From Mesorhizobium sp. LSJC280B00 (lineage in GTDB: Bacteria > Pseudomonadota > Alphaproteobacteria > Rhizobiales > Rhizobiaceae), in the NCBI RefSeq assembly GCF_000502835.1, contig NZ_AYVL01000006.1, positions 128,146 through 192,145 on the forward strand: a stretch of 64,000 nt of DNA, written 5' to 3'. Under the pieces are notes generated by a model that saw only the letters and a program-made list of their open reading frames with translations, had not been told where the DNA came from and did not search any database. Position numbers and translations under genes: made by a program. This document shows, piece after piece, positions 34,649 to 42,007 of this stretch. Each line of letters opens with the position of its first letter. The stretch's first letter is position 1.

Positions 34649-35853
34649 GCGCGACCCAGCCGGAATCTCGGCGGTCGACATCAGCAAGGCGGGTGCTGGA
34701 GGATTGCATGGCAGACGGTGCCGGCGTCGAAGCCGTCATCGCAAGGCTGGCTCTCCGTTTCGAGACAGGAATCGATGCTGCAGAATTGGCGAAGATTGCG
34801 CAAAACACGCACTCGGCTGACCCGCGAAACACGGCAAAACTGCAACGGATTGCCGACCTGCTGCGGCGCAGGCCCGAGATATTCGCCACGCTGCGCAAAA
34901 CAGGTGGTGCCGTTCGGCACGAGCGTGGCGAGGACGAGACCGACGATGCGGTCGTCAAGCGGCTGGCGGCCGGGTTTGACGCGGCGGCGGCGATCTCCCC
35001 GGCGGCGAGCGTCCAGCTGTCATCGCTGGGCAATGAGGAAAAGCTCTCTGCCGCTACGGCTGAGATCGTTGCATGGCTGGAGAGGCGAGGCTTTACCGGC
35101 ACTGACCGCGACATACTGGATATCGGCTGTGGTATCGGTCGGTTCGAACAGGCGCTCTCCGCTCTGTCGCGCCGGATCGTCGGCAGCGATATATCCCCAG
35201 CGATGATCTCGATCGCCCGCCGGCGATGCGCCGGGCTCGGCAATGTAGAATTCCGCCCTACGCGCGGTTTCGATCTTGCCGATTTTTGCGATGCCAGCTT
35301 CGACCGCGTGCTGGCCGTCGACAGCTTTCCCTATCTGGTGCTGGCCGGCCTTGCGGAGCGACATTTCGTGGAAATCGCGCGCGTGCTGAAGAGGCCGGGC
35401 ATGGCCGCGCTTTTGAATTATTCATATCGCGGATCGCCGGCGCTGGATCGCGCCGATGTCCATAACTTCGCCAACGCAAATGGCATGCAAGTCCTCGTCG
35501 ACGGCGAAAAGCCTTTCCGGCACTGGGACGGCGATGCCTTCCTGCTTACGATTTCCATCGGAACATTGCGGCCCAACGCTGGTTCGGATGCCGAACGGGA
35601 AAAGCCGCTATTCGACAGTATGAAGGAGAACAAGATGGCGTCCGGCAGCAAGAAGCACATCGGTCGCGGCAGTCACGGCAAAGGCGCTGGCGCTGGCGCG
35701 ATGACCGATCTTCCCAAGGACAAGATCGGAGAGAACGCCGTTCTGTCCAACAGAGACAAGAAGCAGCACACCAAGGAGCGTGGGCTCGACGGCAATCGGG
35801 TCAAGTCCGAGCAGTACCAGGATCATTCAGCGGATCGGCGGCCTGAAGACTGA
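34645..35853 (+). CDS. SAM-dependent methyltransferase with fused C-terminal small basic protein
   Basis: This is a 402-residue reading. Residues 150-320 are a class I methyltransferase with DIGCGIGRFEQ (159-169) and SDISPAMISIARRR. The first 130 residues are helical and not recognised. From residue 331 on (MASGSKKHIGRGS) the sequence is that of a separate 72-residue hydrophilic protein I know as a stand-alone rhizobial product; AAGGAG lies 8 nt before its ATG at 35635. No stop codon separates the two. It overlaps the acyltransferase by 4 bp and is the last gene of the cluster. Confidence 0.75.
   Translation: MSATQPESRRSTSARRVLEDCMADGAGVEAVIARLALRFETGIDAAELAKIAQNTHSADPRNTAKLQRIADLLRRRPEIFATLRKTGGAVRHERGEDETDDAVVKRLAAGFDAAAAISPAASVQLSSLGNEEKLSAATAEIVAWLERRGFTGTDRDILDIGCGIGRFEQALSALSRRIVGSDISPAMISIARRRCAGLGNVEFRPTRGFDLADFCDASFDRVLAVDSFPYLVLAGLAERHFVEIARVLKRPGMAALLNYSYRGSPALDRADVHNFANANGMQVLVDGEKPFRHWDGDAFLLTISIGTLRPNAGSDAEREKPLFDSMKENKMASGSKKHIGRGSHGKGAGAGAMTDLPKDKIGENAVLSNRDKKQHTKERGLDGNRVKSEQYQDHSADRRPED
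35635..35853 (+). CDS. Possible internal start: small hydrophilic stress-type protein
   Basis: The last 72 codons of the methyltransferase frame have their own ATG and an AAGGAG at ideal spacing. The product (MASGSKKHIGRGSHGKG to HSADRRPED) is Gly/Lys/Asp-rich and disordered, like the other small proteins of this window. It may be made both as a fusion tail and as a free protein. I have listed it separately because the ribosome site is better than that of the methyltransferase itself. Confidence 0.5.
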   Translation: MASGSKKHIGRGSHGKGAGAGAMTDLPKDKIGENAVLSNRDKKQHTKERGLDGNRVKSEQYQDHSADRRPED

Positions 35854-36033
35854 TCGTTGCGGCAGCATGCGAGCTTGCAGCCGGTGAGCAATTGAAAGGC
35901 GGCGAGAGCCCAACCGCTGACGAAGCTGTGCAAGGACCGATGCCGGTCGCATGGACGCCCTGCAAATTCTTGCAAACTCGCACTGTTGCCACCAGAGTGA
36001 AGTGAAGGGACCAACATTTGCCAAGAGAACGCG
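35854..36033. other. Intergenic gap, no gene seen
   Basis: About 180 bp without a convincing gene. I saw no GGAAC element on the plus strand that could drive the NepR-like gene. Confidence 0.4.
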
Positions 36034-36210
36034 ATGTCTCGCTCAAGGGAAGATTCCGTCAGCACGCGTGCCGATCTGACGATAGACCGGGAAATCGCTT
36101 CCTTGCTTGCGGCCATCGAACAGGAAAGGGTTCCTGACAGGCTGACCAAACTTGCGATCGAGTTGCAGCATGCGCTTATCGAAAGGCGCTTGCGCGAAAC
36201 CAGTAACTAA
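36034..36210 (+). CDS. NepR-like small protein (putative anti-sigma factor)
   Basis: This 58-residue protein runs from ATG 36034 to TAA 36208-36210. After a polar N-terminus (MSRSREDSVSTRADL) the core IASLLAAIEQERVPDRLTKLAIELQ resembles the NepR motif (two helices around VPDRFLDLL). NepR binds the EcfG sigma factor and is released by PhyR-P. It is convergent with the EcfG-like gene, 11 bp apart, rather than in the usual same-strand nepR-ecfG order. It is similar to the protein at 7133-7330 in the core. The assignment rests on motif and context. Confidence 0.65.
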   Translation: MSRSREDSVSTRADLTIDREIASLLAAIEQERVPDRLTKLAIELQHALIERRLRETSN

Positions 36211-36221
36211 CGTGACGTGTA

Positions 36222-36806
36222 TTAGCGGCGCCTCTCGGCTTCGAAGTCCAGTTGTCCTTCGGACAGATAGCTGCGCCTTTCCATCAGGGTTTGCGAGGAA
36301 CTTTCGCCAAGGTATTCCAGCACGCCGGCGCGTGCCCTGTTGAGCCGGCTCTTCACGGTTCCCACCGCGCAACCGCATATTTCGGCCGTTTCCTCATAGC
36401 TGATGCCCAGAACGCCTATCAACATCAGAACCTCGCGCTGGTGCTCAGGAAGGCTTTGGATGGCCTGGTGGACTTCCTTGCCCTGTACGGACCATTCCTG
36501 CGTCGCTTCCGAGATCGGCCGCAGCGAAGCGCAGTCGAGCAGGCCGGGCGCTTCCCTCACCGCGGCCCTGACACGCGTGTAGTAGGTGTTGCGCATGATC
36601 GTGAAGAGCCATGACTTCATGCGCGTTCCAGCTTCGAACTTGTCAATGTTGGCCAAGCCCTTGGTCAGCGTCTCCTGGACCAGGTCGTCGGCATCATCGG
36701 GAGTGCGGCAGAAGGTGCGGGCGAAAGCCCTCAAAGCGGGTATGAGGTCGACGATGGAAACTTCTTCGGTTTCGCGAGTCGCCAAGGCGTAGGCTGTAGG
36801 TGGCAA
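36222..36806 (-). CDS. EcfG-like ECF sigma factor (general stress response)
   Basis: This is a 194-residue sigma factor read from TTG 36806, which has GGGAG 8 nt upstream; no ATG gives a comparable length. Region 2 is LRAFARTFCRTPDDADDLVQETL with WLFTIMRNTYYTRVR, and region 4 is LPEHQREVLMLIGVLGISYEETAEICGCAVGTVKSRLNRAR. The short linker and wording are those of the alphaproteobacterial EcfG/RpoE2 class. A GGAAC-N16-CATT element about 47 bp upstream of the start would allow autoregulation. A NepR-like gene is convergent. It is likely the regulator of many genes in this window. Confidence 0.85.
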   Translation of the reverse strand: MPPTAYALATRETEEVSIVDLIPALRAFARTFCRTPDDADDLVQETLTKGLANIDKFEAGTRMKSWLFTIMRNTYYTRVRAAVREAPGLLDCASLRPISEATQEWSVQGKEVHQAIQSLPEHQREVLMLIGVLGISYEETAEICGCAVGTVKSRLNRARAGVLEYLGESSSQTLMERRSYLSEGQLDFEAERRR

Positions 36807-36852
36807 TGGTCCAGCTCCCGTCCAGAATGAGTTCGTGAGCGCAGACCAGTTA

Positions 36853-36877
36853 AATGCATTGGGCGAAAGATCGTTCC
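36853..36877 (-). promoter_or_regulatory. Candidate EcfG-type promoter of the sigma gene (GGAAC-N16-CATT)
   Basis: On the minus strand GGAAC (36877-36873), 16 nt and CATT (36856-36853) lie about 47 bp upstream of the likely TTG start. It is divergent from the element at 36953-36978. Confidence 0.45.
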
Positions 36878-36952
36878 GGCTGGCGAAAATCACCCGGATC
36901 GGGAACCGGAGCGGCTTGGCTGGGCAACCCAGCCGGCGGTGATATTTTTGAC

Positions 36953-36978
36953 GGAACAACCACCGGTATCGCGGAGTT
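36953..36978 (+). promoter_or_regulatory. Candidate EcfG-type promoter (GGAAC-N17-AGTT)
   Basis: GGAAC (36953-36957), 17 nt and AGTT (36975-36978) face the small gene at 37098, with a leader of about 115 nt. Confidence 0.4.
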
Positions 36979-37097
36979 GGAATCCAGGCCGTCCGAAAAT
37001 CCGGGGCGCCGCCATTGGCGTGTCGAAACGCGATTTTCGCAGCGAGCCTGGGCCGCCACCTCAAGGACAGTCCGCCACCTCAAAACAGGAGGAACCC

Positions 37098-37301
37098 ATG
37101 ACAGGAAACAAGCACGCCAAAGGCAAAACGCCGGCCGATAGCGACCTTGCCAACGATCCCGGCATCGGCAGTTCCAAGGGCACGATCAAGGAGGGCGACC
37201 GGCTCGATCAGGGCGACAACACGTTCGAAGGCGATGTCGAGAACGACACCACGCCTCAAGGCGGTATCAATCCCCGGCAAAAGATGCGGACCAACAAATG
37301 A
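37098..37301 (+). CDS. Small hydrophilic stress-type protein
   Basis: This is a 67-residue protein with AGGAGG at ideal distance from ATG 37098; a longer upstream reading is not needed. It is rich in Lys, Asp, Gly and Asn with no hydrophobic stretch (KHAKGKTPADSDL, DRLDQGDNTFEGD). It is probably disordered. Two features suggest stress induction: its neighbour is the EcfG-like gene and a candidate EcfG element lies upstream. No function can be assigned. Confidence 0.65.
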   Translation: MTGNKHAKGKTPADSDLANDPGIGSSKGTIKEGDRLDQGDNTFEGDVENDTTPQGGINPRQKMRTNK

Positions 37302-37425
37302 CGCCAGCATCGGCCGGCGCACGATCGAACAACCCGCTGCAACCCGTGCAGCAATCCCGCGTTAAAGAGCATGGGCCTCGCGTCCGCCCAGCGTTGATGC
37401 GACAGGCTCTTTCGCGGAGACACAG

Positions 37426-37719
37426 ATGACAAAAAAATCGTTTGGCCGCCCCGTTCCAATTCTCGTCGGCCTTGGTTTCCCTCGCCATGTCGAAAATATC
37501 TGGCAGGCCTATGACGTCTTGAACGAATGGCCGAGTCGCGGCCCGGCGCACAAGGCGGCGTTCGACGCCTGTCGCGCCGGGCTGGCTGACGAGGTCGATG
37601 CCGAGACCGTGCGCGCGGCGTTCGAAGCATTCGCCCGCAAGGCGGGCATTCTGGCGCACGATGTCGCCGCCGAAATACCAGCAGGCACCAATCCCACTGC
37701 GGTTCGCGACGTCGGCTAA
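37426..37719 (+). CDS. DUF982 family protein
   Basis: This 97-residue protein has the DUF982 layout. It runs from FGRPVPILVGLGFPRHVENIWQAYDVLNEWP to HKAAFDACRAGLADEVDAETVRAAFEAFARKAGIL. DUF982 proteins are small, almost confined to Rhizobiales and have no known activity. It is followed by a second DUF982 gene 70 bp on. The ATG follows GGAGACACAG. Confidence 0.85.
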   Translation: MTKKSFGRPVPILVGLGFPRHVENIWQAYDVLNEWPSRGPAHKAAFDACRAGLADEVDAETVRAAFEAFARKAGILAHDVAAEIPAGTNPTAVRDVG

Positions 37720-37725
37720 AATGCC

Positions 37726-37747
37726 CAGCAGGCCATGTGACCTGCTG
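37726..37747. terminator. Hairpin between the DUF982 genes
   Basis: CAGCAGG (37726-37732) pairs with CCTGCTG (37741-37747) across an 8-nt loop. There is no T tract, so it is at best a weak terminator or an RNA-stability hairpin. Confidence 0.3.
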
Positions 37748-37789
37748 AGGCTAATTTATATCAAGGGTGGTTAAATCGGGAGGACCGCC

Positions 37790-38089
37790 ATGCTGGAGAT
37801 AAAGTTCGATGCTCCGGTTTGCATCTACTTCGGCAAGCCGGGACGATCGCGAATGGTCAGCTCCGTTTTCGAGGCTTCTTACTGCCTCAAAAGCGAGAAA
37901 TGGCCTGCCCGCAATGCCCCGTTGTCGCTGATGGCGGGAGATGCATTGGATGGCGCCCAGATCGGCCAGATTACGGCAGCGGAAGCCCGCGAAGCATTTA
38001 TCGACGCGGCTTTGGAAGCGAAGATTCTTGTCGAAGGCGAGCCGCATGACACACATGCCCGGACGGCCTTCATGCCGGACGGCGGGTGA
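37790..38089 (+). CDS. DUF982 family protein
   Basis: This 99-residue protein is a second DUF982 member. It runs from FDAPVCIYFGKPGRSRMVSSVFEASYCLKSEKWP to EAREAFIDAALEAKIL. It is more divergent than the previous copy; the two share the aromatic-W-P motif and the C-terminal helix pattern. GGGAGGACC precedes the ATG. A tandem arrangement is usual for this family in rhizobia. Confidence 0.8.
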   Translation: MLEIKFDAPVCIYFGKPGRSRMVSSVFEASYCLKSEKWPARNAPLSLMAGDALDGAQIGQITAAEAREAFIDAALEAKILVEGEPHDTHARTAFMPDGG

Positions 38090-38121
38090 ACCGGCAGGCT
38101 GCTTCCCCGCAGAGCCGTTTA

Positions 38122-38616
38122 TCACGAATGGCTGGCTTCCTCGGCCTTTTTCTCCCGCTGCTGCCTGAGGACCTCGTCGGTTCCGACCAGCTTCTTCGAT
38201 CCGCCGGGGATCGCGGTGGAAACAACAGCCGGCGGGTCGCTTGCGGGGAAAGAATCCTCCAGACCCGCCTGCAGCTGGTCTTCCAGCGTCTGCGGCTCTT
38301 CCGAGCGGCCAGGGGTCCTTCGGGTGTCTACATTCTCCAGCGGCTGTGTCATGTCCGGTGAAGACCTGACTTCTCGAATCCAGCCATAGAGCTGTTCGAT
38401 GGCAAATTCCTTCATTGTGTCGAAATCGGCCTTTTCGTCACGCGATGCCTCGATTTGGTCAACCATGGTCTTCTCGAACCGTTCGAGGCTCTCGCTTCCA
38501 CACGCTCGGCAGAGACGCACCAGCGCCTCGCGCAGTATGAGCGGCGCAAAGTGCGCTGTCGCCTCGAGCCTGAGCTGCTGCAAACGCTCCGGGGTAGCGG
38601 CTTGGAACTTCGACAT
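38122..38616 (-). CDS. Hypothetical protein, strong EcfG-regulon candidate
   Basis: This is a 164-residue protein. The first 95 residues are helical with a C-x2-C in RLCRACGSE, and the C-terminus contains LEDSFPASDPPAVVSTAIPGG, a short motif I know from several rhizobial stress proteins. It is acidic and soluble. The sequence upstream has a perfect EcfG promoter consensus (38647-38671), the best in the window, 31 bp from the ATG. The molecular function is not known. Confidence 0.7.
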   Translation of the reverse strand: MSKFQAATPERLQQLRLEATAHFAPLILREALVRLCRACGSESLERFEKTMVDQIEASRDEKADFDTMKEFAIEQLYGWIREVRSSPDMTQPLENVDTRRTPGRSEEPQTLEDQLQAGLEDSFPASDPPAVVSTAIPGGSKKLVGTDEVLRQQREKKAEEASHS

Positions 38617-38646
38617 GCTCGACCTCTTCGCCTAGTGGAGCATGTC

Positions 38647-38671
38647 AACGAAAATTGTCGGCGGATGTTCC
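38647..38671 (-). promoter_or_regulatory. EcfG promoter, perfect consensus (GGAAC-N16-CGTT)
   Basis: On the minus strand GGAAC (38671-38667), 16 nt and CGTT (38650-38647) match the alphaproteobacterial EcfG consensus at every position. It lies 31 bp upstream of ATG 38616. Confidence 0.75.
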
Positions 38672-38698
38672 ATCGGCGGCCGCTGCATCGCTCGATCC

Positions 38699-38989
38699 TC
38701 AGCGGTGCGCTCCACCACCGACTGCCATGCGGATACCGAGACAGACGACGAAGCAGCTGTGCCGGATGACCGTCCGGCCGCCCGCTATGTAGAACCCATG
38801 CGGCCACTTCGGCCCGGGTTCGCCAGATGCCTTGGTGCCATCGTTGGACCTGCCGGCATTTCGCATCATCTTGAGTGCTTCGTCCCTGGTCAGGCCGCAC
38901 CTGCGGGCAAAACAATCGATCTCATAGGCCAACTCGGCCGACAGGTCGTGTTTGGCATGCATTTTTCGCTGGTGTTTGCGTGCGCCCAT
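38699..38989 (-). CDS. DUF3606-like small protein
   Basis: This 96-residue protein starts with a Lys/His-rich segment (MGARKHQRKMHAKHD) followed by LAYEIDCFARRCGLTRDEALKMMRNAG, which resembles the core of DUF3606 proteins. The latter part (IRHSCFVVCLGIRMAVGGG) is less typical and may read past the functional domain. The start is ATG 38989. It lies 83 bp upstream of the EcfG-controlled gene on the same strand. Confidence 0.55.
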   Translation of the reverse strand: MGARKHQRKMHAKHDLSAELAYEIDCFARRCGLTRDEALKMMRNAGRSNDGTKASGEPGPKWPHGFYIAGGRTVIRHSCFVVCLGIRMAVGGGAHR

Positions 38990-39051
38990 TCAGGCTCGGT
39001 CCCGGATCAGCCGGTTCCCAGCGCCTGGCCAATCCGTTTCCGCAAGTTTTC

Positions 39052-39882
39052 TCACGCGCCGTCTGGCCGGCCCACCCTGTCCTTGAGTTCGTTCAGGAAT
39101 GCGAGCAGCGCGTCCTCAGGATCGTCGGCCGCTTCGGTCAGCATATCGATGCCCCAGCGGCCGAGGACAGCCTCCTGGACGATGCTCGGCTGGGACATGA
39201 AGATGAAGGATTTCGGGCGATTCTTCTCATAGCCGGAGCGGCGCCAGGTCTGCCAAAGCCGGTGCAGCAGCAGACGGATGTTCATGTCGGACATGCTGTA
39301 GCCGATGAACAGGATGGTGCGCCCGAGCGCGTCAGCGCGAAACTTCACGTCGAGCGGCGAATCGAACGAAAGCCGCTCAAAATAATCGGTCTCCGCCAGA
39401 ACCAGCGATTTGTCGTCGTCGAAATCGCCGTGGAATTTTATGATCTGCGTCACCTCGCCGGTGGCCTTTGGCAAGTCCTTTGCATTGGCGACTTTGACAA
39501 AGGGCCGGCTATGGATCTCGAAGGCAACCTCGAGATTGCGATCATAATTGGTGGTGTAGATGATCGGAAAATCGAGCGATACGATGAGCTTGTGGATTGC
39601 CGACCGCTGCACTTCTTCGCGCGATACGCTCCATTCGCGATCCATCCAGCTGCGCAAAGGGCCGAGGCTCCCCTGCTTCAGCCGGTAGTATTCGGCAAGG
39701 GCCTGATAGCTGGCCTCCGGTGCGCCGATCATGTCCTCGTGAAGGCCGAGTTCGCTTTGCATGTGCTCGATGAGCTTTTGCCAGGACGGCAAGCCGACGC
39801 TCATCGACACCCCGGCTCCAACGAACAAGATAGCTCGTCGCTCTTTCACCGATTGAGCCAGTTGCTCGACTGCAGACAGCAT
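39052..39882 (-). CDS. SIR2-domain protein
   Basis: This 276-residue protein has the SIR2 NAD-binding motifs: FVGAGVSMSVGLPSW at residues 20-34, TTNYDRNLE, KFHGDFDD (catalytic His region) and FIGYSMSD. It is all SIR2-like with no effector partner domain. Stand-alone SIR2 proteins of this class act as NADases in anti-phage systems such as Thoeris-, DSR- or Argonaute-linked ones, but no partner is adjacent here. ATG 39882 is preferred over a TTG three codons upstream. It is divergent from the PQQ dehydrogenase operon. Confidence 0.85.
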   Translation of the reverse strand: MLSAVEQLAQSVKERRAILFVGAGVSMSVGLPSWQKLIEHMQSELGLHEDMIGAPEASYQALAEYYRLKQGSLGPLRSWMDREWSVSREEVQRSAIHKLIVSLDFPIIYTTNYDRNLEVAFEIHSRPFVKVANAKDLPKATGEVTQIIKFHGDFDDDKSLVLAETDYFERLSFDSPLDVKFRADALGRTILFIGYSMSDMNIRLLLHRLWQTWRRSGYEKNRPKSFIFMSQPSIVQEAVLGRWGIDMLTEAADDPEDALLAFLNELKDRVGRPDGA

Positions 39883-40141
39883 TCGACACAACTGCGATAG
39901 GCGCCGCTCCGTTCCAGCCGAGCCCGGACCGCCGCCGGAATAGATTTACTTCCGACGTGAGTGCGAACACTCGGATCGGCTGTTCCGAGCGCCCGGCCGC
40001 CGACTTTGGCCAACCGAACCCGACATTTATTTCGTTGCATTTGGCACTTCTGCGCCGCTCACGCGTTGGAGAGTGTTCAACAAACACGGCGCAGCTGCAG
40101 CTAATGGAGCTCTGCGCCAACGTCGGCAAACTCGACAGCCA
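39883..40141. other. Divergent intergenic region
   Basis: About 260 bp between the SIR2 gene and the PQQ dehydrogenase operon. I see no gene. It must hold the promoter of the 8.6-kb oxidase operon. One GGAAC on the minus strand lacks a fitting TT. Confidence 0.4.
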
Positions 40142-42007
40142 ATGAGGCAAGCGCGACTGGTGGCGGCGAAAAATAGGGTGCCTGGCAAAAGGGGAAAGAG
40201 GCCATTGGCTGCGATGCTGGGATGGACGCTGCTGGCAAGCTTCGCGCTGACTACCGCGGCGGTTGCTCAGTCAACGTCAAGCTTTGCGATAAATCCGCCT
40301 GCCGCAGCTGCTCCGCCCGACGACGGCCAATGGGCGATGCCGGCAAAGAACTACGCCTCGACTCGCTACAGCGAACTTGCGGAGATCACCGAAGACAACG
40401 TCAAAAACCTGCAGGTGGCCTTCACCTTCTCGACCGGCGTCAACAAGGGTCAGGAGGCTGCGCCCCTGGTGGTCGGCAACACGATGTACATCGTGACACC
40501 GTTTCCCAACATTCTCTACGCGCTTGACCTTACCAAGCCCGGCGCGCCGATGAAGTGGAAGTTCGAGCCCAATCCCGAGCCTGCGGCGCAGGGCGTTGCC
40601 TGTTGCGACGTGGTCAACCGCGGTGCAGCCTTCTTCGAAGGGCGCATCTATTTCAACACGCTCGATGGCCACACGATCGCCGTCGATGCGGCCACCGGCA
40701 AACCGGTCTGGAACACCCACATCGGCAACATCAACATCGGCGAGACCATCACCATGGCGCCGCTGGTGGTGAAGGGCAAAGTGCTGGTCGGCAATTCCGG
40801 CGGCGAAATGGGCGTACGCGGCTGGATCAAGGCGCTCGACGCCGGCGACGGGCACGTCGTCTGGACGGCCTACAATACCGGACCGGACGCCGAGGTGCTG
40901 ATCGGCCCCGATTTCAAGCCGCATTACGACATGGACAAGGGCAAGGATCTCGGCGTGACGTCGTGGCCGCCCGACGCCTGGAAGATCGGCGGCGGCAATG
41001 TGTGGGGCTGGATCTCCTATGACCCGGACCTAAACCTGATCTTCCATGGCACCGGAAATCCCGGTCCGTGGAATCCGGATCTGCGGCCCGGCGACAACAA
41101 ATGGACCGCCGGAATCTTTGCCCGCGATCCCGACACCGGCGCAGCCAAATGGTTCTATCAATGGACCCCGCACGATCTGCACGACTACGACGGCATCAAC
41201 GAACAGGTGCTGCTCGACATGACCTGGCAGGGCAAGCCCCGCAAGGTGCTGGTCCGACCGGAACGCAACGGCTACGTCTATCTGTTGGATCGCACCACAG
41301 GCGAGGTCCTGTCGGCAGTCCCCTTCGGGCCAGTCAATTCCAGCACGGGCGTCGACCTCAAGACCGGCCGGCTGATTGTAAATCCGGACAAGAAGACCGG
41401 CACCGGCAAGGTCGTGCGCGACATCTGCCCGACCGCATCGGGCCTCAAGGACTGGCAGCCTTCGGCATTCTCGCCCAAGACCGGTCTGCTCTACATCCCG
41501 CACAACAATCTCTGCATGGACGAAGAGGGCGTCGACGTGAATTACATCGCCGGCACGCCCTATGTCGGCATGAACGTGCGCATGATCCCCGGGCCGGGCG
41601 GCAATCGCGGTGCTTTCACCGCCTGGGATGTCGCCGCCGCCAAGCCGGCGTGGAGCCTGAAGGAGAACTTTCCGGTGTGGAGCGGCGCCGTCGCCACCGC
41701 CGGCAACGTCGTGTTCTATGGCACTATGGAAGGCTGGTTCAAGGCGGTCAGCGCCAGGACCGGCGAACTGCTTTGGCAGTTCAAGACGTCGTCCGGCATC
41801 ATCGGCCAGCCGATCACCTATCGCGGCCCGGACGGGCACCAATATGTCGCGATTCTTTCGGGCGTCGGCGGCTGGGCCGGCGCGATCGTATCCGGCGATC
41901 TCGATCCGCGCGACGCCACCGCCGCGCTCGGCTTCGTCAACGTCATGAAGGATCTGAAGGATGTAACCACGCCGGGAGGTACGCTGTATGTGTTCCGGCT
42001 CCCTTGA
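40142..42007 (+). CDS. xoxF: PQQ-dependent alcohol dehydrogenase, XoxF-type (lanthanide-type)
   Basis: This 621-residue quinoprotein has an N-terminal Sec signal (KRGKRPLAAMLGWTLLASFALTTAAVAQ) and the eight-bladed propeller of methanol dehydrogenases. Seen are the vicinal disulphide CCDVV, GGEMGVRG with the active Glu, NPGPWN with the active Asn, and HDYDGIN in which Asp348 is the catalytic base and Asp350 is the extra Asp that coordinates a lanthanide in XoxF enzymes (Ala in calcium-type MxaF). It oxidises methanol or another alcohol in the periplasm. ATG 40142 keeps the whole signal peptide. XoxJ-like and cytochrome c genes follow, as in xoxFJG operons. Confidence 0.85.
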   Translation: MRQARLVAAKNRVPGKRGKRPLAAMLGWTLLASFALTTAAVAQSTSSFAINPPAAAAPPDDGQWAMPAKNYASTRYSELAEITEDNVKNLQVAFTFSTGVNKGQEAAPLVVGNTMYIVTPFPNILYALDLTKPGAPMKWKFEPNPEPAAQGVACCDVVNRGAAFFEGRIYFNTLDGHTIAVDAATGKPVWNTHIGNINIGETITMAPLVVKGKVLVGNSGGEMGVRGWIKALDAGDGHVVWTAYNTGPDAEVLIGPDFKPHYDMDKGKDLGVTSWPPDAWKIGGGNVWGWISYDPDLNLIFHGTGNPGPWNPDLRPGDNKWTAGIFARDPDTGAAKWFYQWTPHDLHDYDGINEQVLLDMTWQGKPRKVLVRPERNGYVYLLDRTTGEVLSAVPFGPVNSSTGVDLKTGRLIVNPDKKTGTGKVVRDICPTASGLKDWQPSAFSPKTGLLYIPHNNLCMDEEGVDVNYIAGTPYVGMNVRMIPGPGGNRGAFTAWDVAAAKPAWSLKENFPVWSGAVATAGNVVFYGTMEGWFKAVSARTGELLWQFKTSSGIIGQPITYRGPDGHQYVAILSGVGGWAGAIVSGDLDPRDATAALGFVNVMKDLKDVTTPGGTLYVFRLP

